DNA of 64,000 bases from Lepas anatifera (taxonomy: Eukaryota; Arthropoda; Thecostraca; Lepadidae), in assembly GCA_034440635.1 (NCBI GenBank), contig JAOTON010001929.1, positions 883,501 through 947,500 on the forward strand. The letters run 5' to 3'. Positions 58,901-63,400 of the stretch are shown here, piece after piece; the stretch's first letter is position 1; every line of letters begins with the position of its first letter. Made by a program: the position numbers and the translations under genes. The notes below the pieces were generated by a model, which was given only the letters and a program-made list of their open reading frames with translations, ran no database searches and was not told the origin of the DNA.

Positions 58901-60289
58901 ATTCCACTTACTGAAGAGGGTAAACAGACCCGGAGAGGTGACCCTCCTCAGATCAATGAGCTAGATTTACTCTTTAACTTGCCGATAACGGCGAAGAGAG
59001 GCAGTGAGGTAACCTTCCTCATATCAGTCAGCTGTTTCTACTCTTTAGCTTACCAAAGACGATGAGGAGAGACGGGGAACCAACCTTCCACAGATTCTTC
59101 AGCTGTTCCTACTCTTTCACTTACCCTTCTCAGATTCTTCAGCTGTTTCTCCTCTTTCACTTACCCTTCTCAAATTCTTCAGCTGTTTCTTCTCTTTCAC
59201 TTACCGTTTCTCAGATTCTTCAGCTGTTTCTCCTCTTTAACTCACCCTTCCCAGATTTGTCAGCTGTTCCTACCAGGTCTCACCCTACTCAGCTTCTCCA
59301 GCCCTTTCTTCTCTTTCAGCTACCATTCCCGAGCTTCTTTAGCTGTTTCTTCTCTCTCACTTACCGAAGACGCTGAGCAGAACCTCAGAGCTGACCCTCC
59401 CCAGCTTCTTCAGCTGTTTCTTCTCTTTCACTTACCGAAGACGGTGAGCAGAGCCGCGGGGCTGACCCTCCCCAGCTTCTTTAGCTGTTTCTTCTCCTTC
59501 ACTTACCGAAGACGGTGAGCAGAGCAGCGGGGCTGACCCTCCCCAGCTTCTTAAGCTGTTTCTTCTCCTTCACTTACCGAAGACGGTGAGCAGAACCTCA
59601 GAGCTGACCCTCCTCAGCTTCTTTAGCTGTTTCTTCTCCTTCACTTACCGAAGACGGTGAGCAGAGCAGCGGGGCTGACACTCCCCAGCTTCTTAAGCTG
59701 TTTCTTCTCCTTCACTTACCGAAGACGGTGAGCAGAACCTCAGAGCTGACCCTCCCCAGCTTCTTAAGCTGTTTCTTCTCCTTCACTTACCGAAGACGGT
59801 GAGCAGAACCTCAGAGCTGACCCGCCCCAGCTTCTTTAGCTGTTTCTTCTCTCTCACTTACCGAAGACGCTGAGCAGAACCTCAGAGCTGACCATCCCCA
59901 GCTTCTTAAGCTGTTTCTTCTCCTCTCACTTACCGAAGACGGTGAGGAGAGCCGCGGGGCTGACACTCCCCAGCTTCTTTAGCTATTTCTTCTCCTTCAC
60001 TTACCGAAGACGGTGAGGAGAGCCGCGGGGCTGACCCGCCTACTGGCCACGTTCTCCGCCACACACGAGTAGTTGGCCATGTCGGAGAGCCTGGCCGCGG
60101 CTATCAACAGGTTCCCCTCATTGCTGATGATGTAGTTGGGCTCCTGTGTGACGTCGATTGTGACGTCATTTTTTAGCCAGCTGACAGCCGGTTCCGGGTT
60201 TCCGATTGGCGGAACACAGCGGAGTTCCACAGTCTGGTCTTCGGCCACTCGTTCATCGTACGGAGGGGTGTGGAACTGCTTCTCCAGAA
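20026..60289 (-). CDS. unc5: UNC5-like netrin receptor gene (15 of its exons; 5' part outside window)
   Basis: Transmembrane receptor for netrins, acting in repulsive axon guidance and, in vertebrates, as a dependence receptor that signals death without ligand. Exons in order: Ig2; TSP1-1; TSP1-2; transmembrane; two cytoplasmic linkers; ZU5 in two; UPA in four plus a linker; death domain in two. All neighbouring exons agree in phase except 20957-21146 to 20664-20769, where a weaker donor is needed. The joined exons give about 790 residues, with domain order and diagnostic motifs matching vertebrate UNC5 throughout (LPLCGTGQRLRHRSC, PVDGGW, PFRHVW, NDWRMLAQ, INYFATKQSPT, LDLWEA). Ig1 and the signal peptide were not found up to 64000, so the gene continues to the right. 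The nine exons from ZU5 to the stop occupy 3 kb, while the ectodomain is spread over 27 kb. The individual exons are listed separately. Confidence 0.95.
20407..20508 (-). CDS. unc5: UNC5 exon: death domain, first part
   Basis: 102 bases, acceptor GGTGCCCTCAG, donor AACAG|GTCAGTG, phase 2 on both sides. It reads LSMSTRQGLCQCLNPPNSRG, then NDWRMLAQLMQVN. Vertebrate UNC5 has [20 protein letters not shown]. Confidence 0.93.
20664..20769 (-). CDS. unc5: UNC5 exon: linker before the death domain (borders uncertain)
   Basis: Donor AACAG|GTCAGC leaves two bases, which fits the next exon. In that frame it reads PSTVTATNSSGSSSAGSCVV, then TLDRSAN, resembling vertebrate ITTVTGPSAF. The acceptor is either TGTGCAG (start 20769) or the overlapping TTCCAG (start 20777); only the former joins in frame with an available donor. 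Least certain exon of the set. Confidence 0.6.
20957..21146 (-). CDS. unc5: UNC5 exon: UPA domain, part 3
   Basis: Acceptor AACATTTCAG. It reads EIPFRHVWGSTCPLLHCSFS, then LQHVGHVAAREGLAFSARV and RRQMLRISSSESGS. The strongest donor (TCA|GTGAGTG, exon end 20961) would leave phase 0, which does not fit the next exon. The overlapping donor four bases on (GTGA|GTGAAG, exon end 20957) restores the frame, so I give that end; either could be used. Confidence 0.85.
21256..21402 (-). CDS. unc5: UNC5 exon: UPA domain, part 2
   Basis: 147 bases (49 codons, phase 0), acceptor CCGGTCGCAG, donor CAA|GTGAGCC. It reads SVLQLERKLGGRLLDKPKTM, then LSLSLEDLSLGWKCKPQAGQ. Vertebrate counterpart: EVLHLERQMGGQLLEEPKAL. 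Confidence 0.92.
21649..21761 (-). CDS. unc5: UNC5 exon: UPA domain, part 1
   Basis: 113 bases, acceptor ATGACACCAG, donor GAG|GTCAGAG. It reads AVKNLKLSAFGPRL, then SSEYCIRVYVVEDTRAAFE, as in vertebrate KRLKLAIFGP and SLEYSIRVYCLDDTQDAL. Confidence 0.93.
21959..22085 (-). CDS. unc5: UNC5 exon: ZU5/UPA junction
   Basis: 127 bases, acceptor ATGTCCTTCAG, donor GGCG|GTAAGAC. It reads LGEETINTPVFTQLDQHRVH, then AESLQRLVLVGE, matching vertebrate GEENFTTPCYIQLD and LSTYALVG. Confidence 0.92.
22494..22657 (-). CDS. unc5: UNC5 exon: ZU5 domain, second half
   Basis: 164 bases, acceptor TTTATCTACAG, donor GAG|GTAGGAG. It reads TLLSPVVMAGPPGTQFLRPV, then SFHHCANLKTSWNVSVYG and HWE. Vertebrate UNC5 has TLLTPVVSCGPPG and MHHCADP at the same places. 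Confidence 0.93.
22843..22983 (-). CDS. unc5: UNC5 exon: ZU5 domain, first half
   Basis: 141 bases, acceptor ATCATTCTAG, donor ACAG|GTGGGC. It reads EAGVSLMIPEAAVAPGQTEE, then VYLAVL, aligning with vertebrate GVSLLIPPGAIPRGKTYEMY, the start of ZU5. Confidence 0.92.
23214..23221. repeat. Target site duplication, left
   Basis: TTCAATAC, directly adjoining the left TIR; identical to 31815-31822. Confidence 0.85.
23260..26760 (+). repeat. GC-rich minisatellite, alternating 20-21 bp units
   Basis: More than 150 units of two types, often alternating: TGTGATCCACCCGGGCCCCC and TGTGACTGCAACCGGGCCCC. All share the self-complementary core CCCGGGCCC. A higher-order period of about 515 bases is visible: the block around 24003 recurs at 24517, and that at 24318 recurs at 24833. 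Another block recurs at 25557 and 26227. Because 21 is a multiple of three and the unit lacks stops, long open frames with Gly-rich, collagen-like translations appear by chance on the minus strand; they are not genes. Confidence 0.95.
26760..29770 (+). repeat. Minisatellite variant block with interspersed larger units
   Basis: The unit changes to TGTGGTCTGCCCGGGCCCCT (26760-27005, 28320-28385, 28735-28950, 29235-29365, 29640-29765). Between these lie three related non-satellite segments with CAAAGTATGGCA or CATACTTTGCAG and several GGCTGGTGCGAATTTT-like motifs (28380-28500, 28650-28745, 28960-29220), giving a coarse period of roughly 0.5 kb. A 250 bp stretch at 29370-29640 with GGGCTGAGCCCG-type inverted motifs looks different. 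Confidence 0.8.
27015..27187. mobile_element. hAT-type MITE nested in the satellite
   Basis: CACTAGCGGATCCAGG at the left and CCTGAATCCGCCCCTG at the right bound an AT-richer 173 bp insert inside the array. No target duplication could be confirmed. Confidence 0.55.
29770..31720. other. Unique right portion of the hAT-like insertion
   Basis: AT-rich sequence with no convincing ORF and no transposase motif. One possible plus-strand exon at 31396-31511 is listed separately. Confidence 0.5.
31396..31511 (+). other. Possible plus-strand exon (unassigned)
   Basis: A pyrimidine-rich tract ending TTCCTCGGCCAG precedes an open stretch (SAGSRLLKDPPASIPPASSG, then DPVVPPEESMRVDDKDG) that stops exactly at a consensus donor GACG|GTAAGTAG. 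Borders are phase 2 in, phase 1 out. It is antisense to UNC5 and inside the large insertion. It resembles no family I know; it could be a remnant of the element's own gene, a captured exon, or chance. Confidence 0.25.
31815..31822. repeat. Target site duplication, right
   Basis: TTCAATAC, directly adjoining the right TIR; identical to 23214-23221. Confidence 0.85.
32154..32333 (-). CDS. unc5: UNC5 exon: serine-rich cytoplasmic linker
   Basis: 180 bases, acceptor TAACCTCCACAG, donor TCAC|GTAAGTG, phase 1 on both sides. It encodes LLSSPSEHHYDEPHLSLVKH and a Ser-rich stretch ending QLSSSSYCSS. Corresponds to the variable linker before ZU5. The next exon lies 9.2 kb away, beyond the large hAT-like insertion. 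Confidence 0.85.
32711..32854 (-). CDS. unc5: UNC5 exon: juxtamembrane cytoplasmic region
   Basis: 144 bases, acceptor TCCCCCGACAG, donor ACAG|GTTAGTG, phase 1 on both sides. It encodes YETRYYDNSKKQLGYAPDL, then VMSPPPVSLRSDYTYGDP. It is rich in tyrosines, as in other UNC5 tails; no known domain. Confidence 0.85.
33310..33456 (-). CDS. unc5: UNC5 exon: transmembrane segment
   Basis: 147 bases, acceptor TGCGGCAG, donor AGAG|GTAAGTC. After a GARAVAGRE stalk the segment VALYAGLAAALLLLPALAL is followed by the basic stop-transfer RRYRRR. The VALY start matches vertebrate UNC5 (DVALYIG). A 26-30 base minisatellite begins within about 15 bases of its acceptor. Confidence 0.93.
33468..33745 (+). repeat. 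Minisatellite beside the transmembrane exon
   Basis: About ten units of 22-30 bases built from CGCCTCAGTCTTCAGTCTC with CAGTCAGT or TGTCTGT variants. On the UNC5 strand it is purine-rich and ends about 12 bases from the transmembrane exon's acceptor, so it sits where a polypyrimidine tract and branch point would be expected. Confidence 0.85.
33851..34097. mobile_element. hAT-type MITE with perfect TIRs and TSD
   Basis: Perfect 16 bp TIRs (CATAGGCGGATCCAGG and its complement) and a perfect 8 bp target duplication GGTCATGT (33843-33850, 34098-34105). The 247 bp element contains repeated CAGGGGGCGCC blocks. An inverted, older relative lies at 46258-46709. Confidence 0.9.
34106..36229. other. 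Intron sequence, UNC5
   Basis: No exon or complete repeat is defined. A CAGGGGCGTCGCCAGG motif at 35555 looks like the left end of a further hAT-type element, but its partner end is unclear. Confidence 0.4.
36230..36562 (+). repeat. GA-rich microsatellite
   Basis: Two pure (AG)n blocks (36230-36286 and 36470-36562) flank a block of (GACAGA)n repeats. It would form a pyrimidine tract of about 330 bases in the UNC5 transcript. Confidence 0.97.
36640..36830 (-). repeat. Possible tRNA-derived SINE, minus orientation
   Basis: On the minus strand GCAGAGTTCAATCCCCACGG resembles a B-box with flanking T-stem, followed by a 100-base tail. No second copy in this window was found. Confidence 0.3.
37424..37503 (-). 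repeat. tRNA-like relic
   Basis: On the minus strand TTTAGTGAGAGG, then ATGTTAA bracketed by GAGAGG and CCTCTC (a perfect anticodon-arm shape with GTT in the loop), then GTGGGTTCAAATTCCAC as a T-arm. The two acceptor-stem halves do not pair, so this is a tRNA-derived repeat rather than a working tRNA gene. Confidence 0.4.
37931..37986 (+). repeat. (TC)n microsatellite
   Basis: 28 near-perfect CT dinucleotides. Confidence 0.97.
38767..39162. mobile_element. hAT-type MITE
   Basis: Ends GAGGCGGATCTAG and CTGGATCCGCCACTG. Read from its right end, the interior (GGCATTTGCCCC, AAAGCTCGGGA, AGTGTAAATACTGG) matches the element at 62184-62460, so these are two members of one family. About 400 bp; no clear target duplication. 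Confidence 0.65.
39163..42338. other. Intron sequence, UNC5
   Basis: Unique AT-rich sequence. Short open stretches, for example near 39170-39280 on the minus strand, lack matching splice phases. No repeat of note. Confidence 0.4.
42339..42549. mobile_element. hAT-type MITE with perfect TSD
   Basis: Element of 211 bp with ends CATTGGCGGACGCAGG and CTGCGTCCGCCCCGG and an exact 8 bp duplication CATTTAGC (42331-42338 and 42550-42557). The interior has GGTGTTTACACTAGGTCTGT, shared in inverted orientation with 48820-49178. Confidence 0.88.
43545..43830 (+). repeat. Diverged repeat related to 4393-4700
   Basis: Ordered matches with the spacer segment of the NRF-6-like pair, including the palindromic TTGACCTAGGTCAATAT and the AAAAGTCAAGAATATG block. 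Lies just 3' of the second TSP1 exon on the gene's strand. Confidence 0.45.
43984..44172 (-). CDS. unc5: UNC5 exon: second TSP1 repeat and stalk
   Basis: 189 bases, acceptor TGTTTTCAG, donor CAGG|GTGAGTA. It reads PVDGGWSAYGGWSTCDVTC, then RQYRRRQCSDP, CSGPDKVSRNCTESEC and a short stalk AVSQG. The first tryptophan motif is WSAYGGW rather than WxxW. The exon start is repeated exactly 100 bases upstream. Confidence 0.95.
44173..44290 (-). repeat. unc5: Duplicated acceptor and start of the TSP1-2 exon
   Basis: Exactly 100 bases upstream of the true acceptor (AG at 44173-44174) lies a second TTTCAG (AG at 44273-44274), followed by the same CGGTGGACGGCGGCTGG that opens the exon, then TCCTGTGACGTCAC, an internally shortened copy of later exon sequence. 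In the exon frame the decoy stays open for about 24 codons and then reaches TGA. Confidence 0.8.
44291..46257. other. Intron sequence, UNC5
   Basis: No exon recognised. A minus-strand open stretch near 44890-44700 (MAGTNKKARKGGYG, then YKRSHERRVRNKYEALMGEL) is lysine/arginine-rich but matches no family I know. Confidence 0.35.
45459..45521 (+). repeat. (GT)n microsatellite
   Basis: Interrupted GT run of about 60 bases. Confidence 0.95.
46258..46709. mobile_element. hAT-type MITE split by a SINE
   Basis: Outer ends GCGGATCCGGGGGG and CCTGGATCCGCCAATG. The left part is an inverted relative of the element at 33851-34097 (CTGAAATGTCGCTTTCCCC, ACCTGATGGGTTTTGCCGT). A minus-strand SINE occupies 46495-46690. 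Confidence 0.6.
46495..46690 (-). repeat. tRNA-derived SINE, copy 3
   Basis: On the minus strand: head with CTTCCACGCCACTGG, B-box GGGCTCAAATCCC, then GTATTCTGTATAAG and the tail GAGAGTTGGCGACACCATAT, TGTGTCGTAAGGCCCCAA. The order matches the copy at 56296. Confidence 0.7.
46718..46880. mobile_element. hAT-type MITE
   Basis: Begins CAGTGGCGGATCCAGGACTT, eight bases after the right end of the previous element. Its interior matches 13973-14130 (ATTGCCTCGAAACAGCCT). A possible right end is CCTGGATCTTCCTATG. Confidence 0.5.
47783..47950 (-). CDS. unc5: UNC5 exon: first TSP1 repeat
   Basis: 168 bases (56 codons), acceptor TTCTGTTTGCAG, donor CAC|GTAAGT. It contains WSSWSSWSSC (WxxW C-mannosylation pattern), CGTGQRLRHRSC, PLNGGSPC and ICHTRC, so all six cysteines of a TSP1 repeat are present. 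Its acceptor region is duplicated upstream in 64-base steps. Confidence 0.95.
47951..48125 (-). repeat. unc5: 64 bp minisatellite duplicating the TSP1-1 acceptor
   Basis: The true acceptor AG is at 47951-47952. The same block GTGTTCTGTTTGCAGTGGC recurs with AG at 48015-48016, and in decayed form (TTTGAGTGG) at 48079-48080, an exact 64-base step. After each decoy a GGCGGTGGTCC stretch resembles the exon's GGCGGCTGGTCC. In the receptor frame the first decoy reaches TAG within five codons. Confidence 0.85.
48175..48705 (+). repeat. 65 bp minisatellite split by a retrotransposon tail
   Basis: Units of about 65 bases: GACGGCAGAACACGG, AGTCCCCCAGAATGGA, CGGACCAAATAGTGGTCACA, GTACCTCTGAC. Copies lie on both sides of the insert at 48341-48580. 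The GACGGCAGAAnACGGACC part resembles the neighbouring 64 bp array, so the two are probably related. Confidence 0.75.
48341..48580 (+). mobile_element. 5'-truncated LINE-like 3' end
   Basis: Contains a TTGTATTGTATTGTA stretch, then CACTGGGGCTTGCCC, then CTAATAAACAAACAAATAAA, i.e. a poly(A) signal and short tandem A-rich tail typical of non-LTR retrotransposon 3' ends. It interrupts a minisatellite unit. Too short to assign a clade. Confidence 0.5.
48820..49178. mobile_element. hAT-type MITE with internal tandem repeat
   Basis: Ends CAGGGGCGGACGCAGA and CTGCGTCCGCCAATG. Inverted relative of 42339-42549, enlarged by a CTAGTATAAGCTAGTATA repeat at 48918-49025. Possible imperfect duplication CAGCTGCC/CAGCGCCC. 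Confidence 0.65.
52709..52868 (+). repeat. Dispersed repeat, copy 2
   Basis: Inverted copy of 10593-10752. On this strand it reads toward a donor GGTG|GTAAGTGA at 52859-52868, with the open stretch SVDVPRGRQSAEEIRRQLEW before it. Confidence 0.6.
54469..54491 (+). repeat. (AT)n microsatellite
   Basis: Eleven AT dinucleotides. Confidence 0.95.
56296..56490 (+). repeat. tRNA-derived SINE, copy 4
   Basis: Most complete copy. Head with GGTGTGGGAGAAGAGATACT, then CTTCCACGCCGCTGACCC, B-box GGGTTCAAATCCC, GTATTCTTCATACG, then GAGAGTTCGCGACATCATAT, GACCTCAG and TGTGTCGTAAAGC. Confidence 0.75.
56886..57908. mobile_element. TTAA-flanked piggyBac-like MITE, copy 2, with 20 AGGTCA half-sites
   Basis: A 1,023 bp copy of the element at 3117-4101, flanked by TTAA (56882-56885 and 57909-57912). 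Ends CCCGCGCCCCACCGGGG and CCCCGGTGGGGCGAGGG are inverted repeats with one mismatch. GGGCCATCGATGGCCCC, a palindrome, lies inside both ends. I count 20 exact AGGTCA/TGACCT hexamers. No ORF. Confidence 0.85.
58906..60004 (-). repeat. unc5: 70 bp minisatellite duplicating the Ig2 exon end and 5' splice site
   Basis: Nine tandem units of about 70 bases (decoy donors near 59362, 59432, 59502, 59572, 59642, 59716, 59786, 59856 and 59928) each contain the last 31 or so bases of the exon, an intact CG|GTAAGTGA and about 38 bases of intron. Two coding versions exist: VSPAALLTVF (as in the true exon) and VSSEVLLTVF. Left of 59340 the array decays into shorter CACTTACC-bearing units of about 40 bases, reaching 58906. 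Confidence 0.92.
60005..60289 (-). CDS. unc5: UNC5 exon: second Ig domain
   Basis: 285 bases, phase 1 at both borders, acceptor TGTTGCAG and donor CG|GTAAGTG. It encodes a complete I-set Ig domain: strand-B cysteine in VELRCVPP, tryptophan in AVSWLKND, and DMANYSCVAENVASRR with the second cysteine. Vertebrate UNC5 has the matching LSDTANYTCVAKNI. The last codons VSPAALLTVF and the donor are copied many times in the intron that follows on the minus strand (lower coordinates). Confidence 0.95.
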
Positions 60290-60318
60290 CTGCAACAGCA
60301 TGGAGAGGAAGGTTAAGG

Positions 60319-60474
60319 CAGTGGCGCATTTAAGAGGGGAGGGCTGGGGGCTCAAGCCCCCCCGAAATGTCAGAGCGCTTATAGTTAATGCATAGCCAAA
60401 GGCTGTTCCGAGGCTAAGGCGAGGGCGCCTCGAGCCCCCTAGTCTCCCGGAATGTTGTCCCGGACCAGCCACTG
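60319..60474. mobile_element. hAT-type MITE with near-perfect TSD
   Basis: Ends CAGTGGCGCATTTAAG and CCCGGACCAGCCACTG, flanked by GGTTAAGG (60311-60318) and GGTTAAAG (60475-60482), seven of eight bases identical. The interior has GGGCTCAAGCCCCCC and AGTTAATGCATAGCC, shared with 63245-63400. Confidence 0.8.
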
Positions 60475-62183
60475 GGTTAAAGCTATCATAATTTGAGTGC
60501 ATTGTAATACTAACCCTGCTTTTAATTCAATCGTCGTCAACGATGAGGGATGAATTCAATTCGTTTCTCATCCAGGCGACCGTATTAAGGCACATAGCTA
60601 TTCCCACAACAATGTCGGTAGCACACTCTTGACCCCCAACGCTCTTGCGTGCCAGATAGACGGTGGAGTACCTGACTGAATAGAGAGTGCGATTCGCAGA
60701 CAGCAACAAAATGTACGCGACATGGTGGAGAGTGCAGGAATTATTCATAACTTACTGCTTACAACATTAAACGGGCCCATTAATTTCGTGTTACGAGCTT
60801 GCTTGACGCAAAAACAGAGTAAGAAGAACAACAAGCAATTGCAGCTAAGTAATGGAGGCAAAGCGTCTTCACGTCTCGATGAGAATGATTTAGTAGCAGT
60901 AAAAAGACACACCTGAATACTGCACTGGCGAGTTAATGAGACACTGGGTCATACATGTGAACAATGTTACCTTGCACTCATTATCATTGCTCGGTGACGA
61001 CACAGAATTGCGTGAGTTCTATGCCGATAAAATTAGTTTCTGTGAAATATATGCAATAATTTGCTACATCGAAATTGTTTCTCTCTTCTGCTGTCTGAAC
61101 CTTCACGGCAGCAGGTCAGCAAGATTTGTGAGAAATTCCAACAATAGTTTATTGTTTAAAAATACTTATCGGGTCAATCGTTAATTTTAAAATAGAGTCG
61201 GATAGATGAAAGGTGAATGTTTTTTAACGATAATTAAGACAGCGTGTCAATTATAAAGCTAACCTGGTTGAAACAAGCAACACTAAAAGGGAGCTTTAGA
61301 AACTACATTTGTCGGTAGCTGACAGCACGAACAGCTTATAGTGAATATGAGAAGCTGGAGGCACAGGCAGTGCAGGTAGGGACCAAACTCGAACTTGGTA
61401 TAGGGTTTGGCGCGGATAAGGGAAGCAAAATCGGACAAAATAAGCAAGTTTTCCCCAGTCAGTCCAGGGCCTGATAAAAAGAAAGAACCAGACTAGCACT
61501 GCGATCTATTTTGTTTGTTGTTTGCGATTCATGTGCACTGCGATGCACTTGTTATGTGCTTGTTCGCTTGCCAGTGCATGTTGTTTTGTAATTTGTTTAG
61601 ATTGTAGGCTATTTGCTTGTTTGCTTTGCCATCTAATGTTGCTTTGTAATTTGTTTTGATTGCATGCGCATTGCTTCATGTGAATGTTTTTTTCTGATTT
61701 GGTTTGCCTTGTGGTCCTGCTCACTATGCTACTTTATTGTATGATTTTGTCTTGCTTGCTCTAGTTTAGTTTGCTTCTTGCTCCGTTATAAAAATAAAAC
61801 AAATAGATGATGATAATGAATCTATATACGGTTGTGGGACACCGGAAAATTATGACAGACAGACGAATGCCTATCAATAATATATGTATTTGTATTGTAT
61901 TGTATTGTAGTGGCAATGCTGTCATCCCCCACATTTGTTCCTAGCAGGGACATTTTTCGCAAAACATTGCATTTGCCATGCTCTCCTGAGCTTCCGCTGA
62001 ACGGAGAAATAAAAGCATAAACGCTACAAAAATTTCGTTCTTTCACCACTTTCCTTGCACCCAAATATAAACCTAACGGCATGAGCAAGTAAATCATATC
62101 CATGATGTATTCACTTCCAGATATAGTATGTCTGTGCGTGCAATCCAGCTCCCACATACAATAGTCGTGGGTGTATGTTAAAT

Positions 62184-62460
62184 GCAGTGGCGGATCAGGG
62201 GGCAAAGGCATTTGCCCCCAACGAAAAGCTCGGGAAAAACCACCCCCAAAGTGATCGACCTCCTTTTCCCGACTCTTTTAGTTTATAAGCAAGATTTTGG
62301 TGCTTCAAATCTCAATTTCAAACAGAACCAGTTAAGTTCAGTGTAAATATTGGGCCTTCGACTGGAAAAAGTATCTCGAGGCCTATTTTTTTCCCTGGCT
62401 TTTTTGCTTTTCGACTTTGATTTTGGTTCGCCCCTCCCAAACCGACCGGCTTTCCACTGG
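62184..62460. mobile_element. hAT-type MITE, right end lost
   Basis: Begins CAGTGGCGGATCAGGGGGCA and matches the inverted element at 38767-39162 through GGCATTTGCCCC, AAAGCTCGGGA, AGTGTAAATATTGG and TTTTGCTTTTCGACTTTG. The right terminal repeat is degraded. Confidence 0.55.
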
Positions 62461-62789
62461 TTAAACGCACAGCAACCATTCAACAGCCAACAGCTCCGCG
62501 GGTGAACAGGATCCACAGTTGTTGTGGCGCACGTTGCGTTGATCGCTGCGTCATTGCTCGCCGCGTGGCGCACATTCCGGCGCTGGCAGGGTTGCGGCTG
62601 CTAATTTCGTTTCGCAGCGGGCAGCTAACGTACTATCAAATAAGGCTTGCAACATTTGCTCAAGCTGGGAGCAAATCGCGTTTGACTCAGCTGACAGTTG
62701 CAGTTGGGTTTGGCAAGTTTCCGCGGCGTATAGCAGGTTTAAATGTACAGCAATCGTATAGGAATACCCTAGAATGGTCTGAGTGCTCC

Positions 62790-62885
62790 AATGATGGTCC
62801 AGGTGGCCTAGTGACTTCATTAACAGCATCCAGACTGGAATTGGATGGATTAGCGTGGGTTCGATTCCCAAAGCGGGAAACCACC
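62790..62885 (+). repeat. tRNA-derived SINE head
   Basis: A-box-like GGTGGCCTAGTGA and B-box GGGTTCGATTCCC are 54 bases apart. The acceptor stem is not formed, so this is a SINE relic and not a tRNA gene. Confidence 0.4.
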
Positions 62886-63077
62886 TTCCATGTCCCATCT
62901 GACCTCATGGAAATATTTCTTAAGCAGCCCGGCCAATTATGCCTGCAACTGGACAAGCGTGCCCGTTGGAAGTGGCCCTCATGCAATCAAACAATACATT
63001 ATGTCTTTGGCGCAACAGCCAGGAGGTAGAGCAAAGGGAGGTAAGCGTCTTACCCGCCCATCTCAAGCCGTATAATC

Positions 63078-63200
63078 AGTGGCGGATCCAGGGCACCAGG
63101 GGAGGGGTATGCCCCCAAATCGAGTCACCTGGCGCCCCGTGAACTGTCGCATCCCATCCCAGGGTACAATTGTTGGCGGCTCCACGATGAGACTTGGCGC
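63078..63200. mobile_element. hAT-type MITE, truncated
   Basis: Starts CAGTGGCGGATCCAGG. The interior CCTGGCGCCCCGTGAACTGT and GAGACTTGGCGCCCC resembles 33851-34097. No right end found. Confidence 0.5.
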
Positions 63201-63244
63201 CCCATTGGCAAACATACTGGCTTCCCAAATTCATAGCCTCTGCT

Positions 63245-63400
63245 CAGCGGCGGATGCAAGAGGCAGACTATGTGGGCTCAAGCCCCCCCAGAAATGTCAA
63301 AGTACGTATAGTTAATGCATAGCTGGAGGCTGCTCCGAGACAATGGCGGAGGAGGCTCCAGTGCTTTGTCCTCCCAAACGTTGACCTGGATCCGCCACTG
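63245..63400. mobile_element. hAT-type MITE with near-perfect TSD
   Basis: Ends CAGCGGCGGATGCAAG and CTGGATCCGCCACTG, flanked by CCTCTGCT (63237-63244) and CCTCCGCT (63401-63408), seven of eight bases identical. Sister of 60319-60474. Confidence 0.8.

Noticed and set aside
62502..63029. A plus-strand 175-codon open frame near the right end
   Set aside because: It runs through a tRNA-derived SINE head and ordinary intron sequence, with no family motif.
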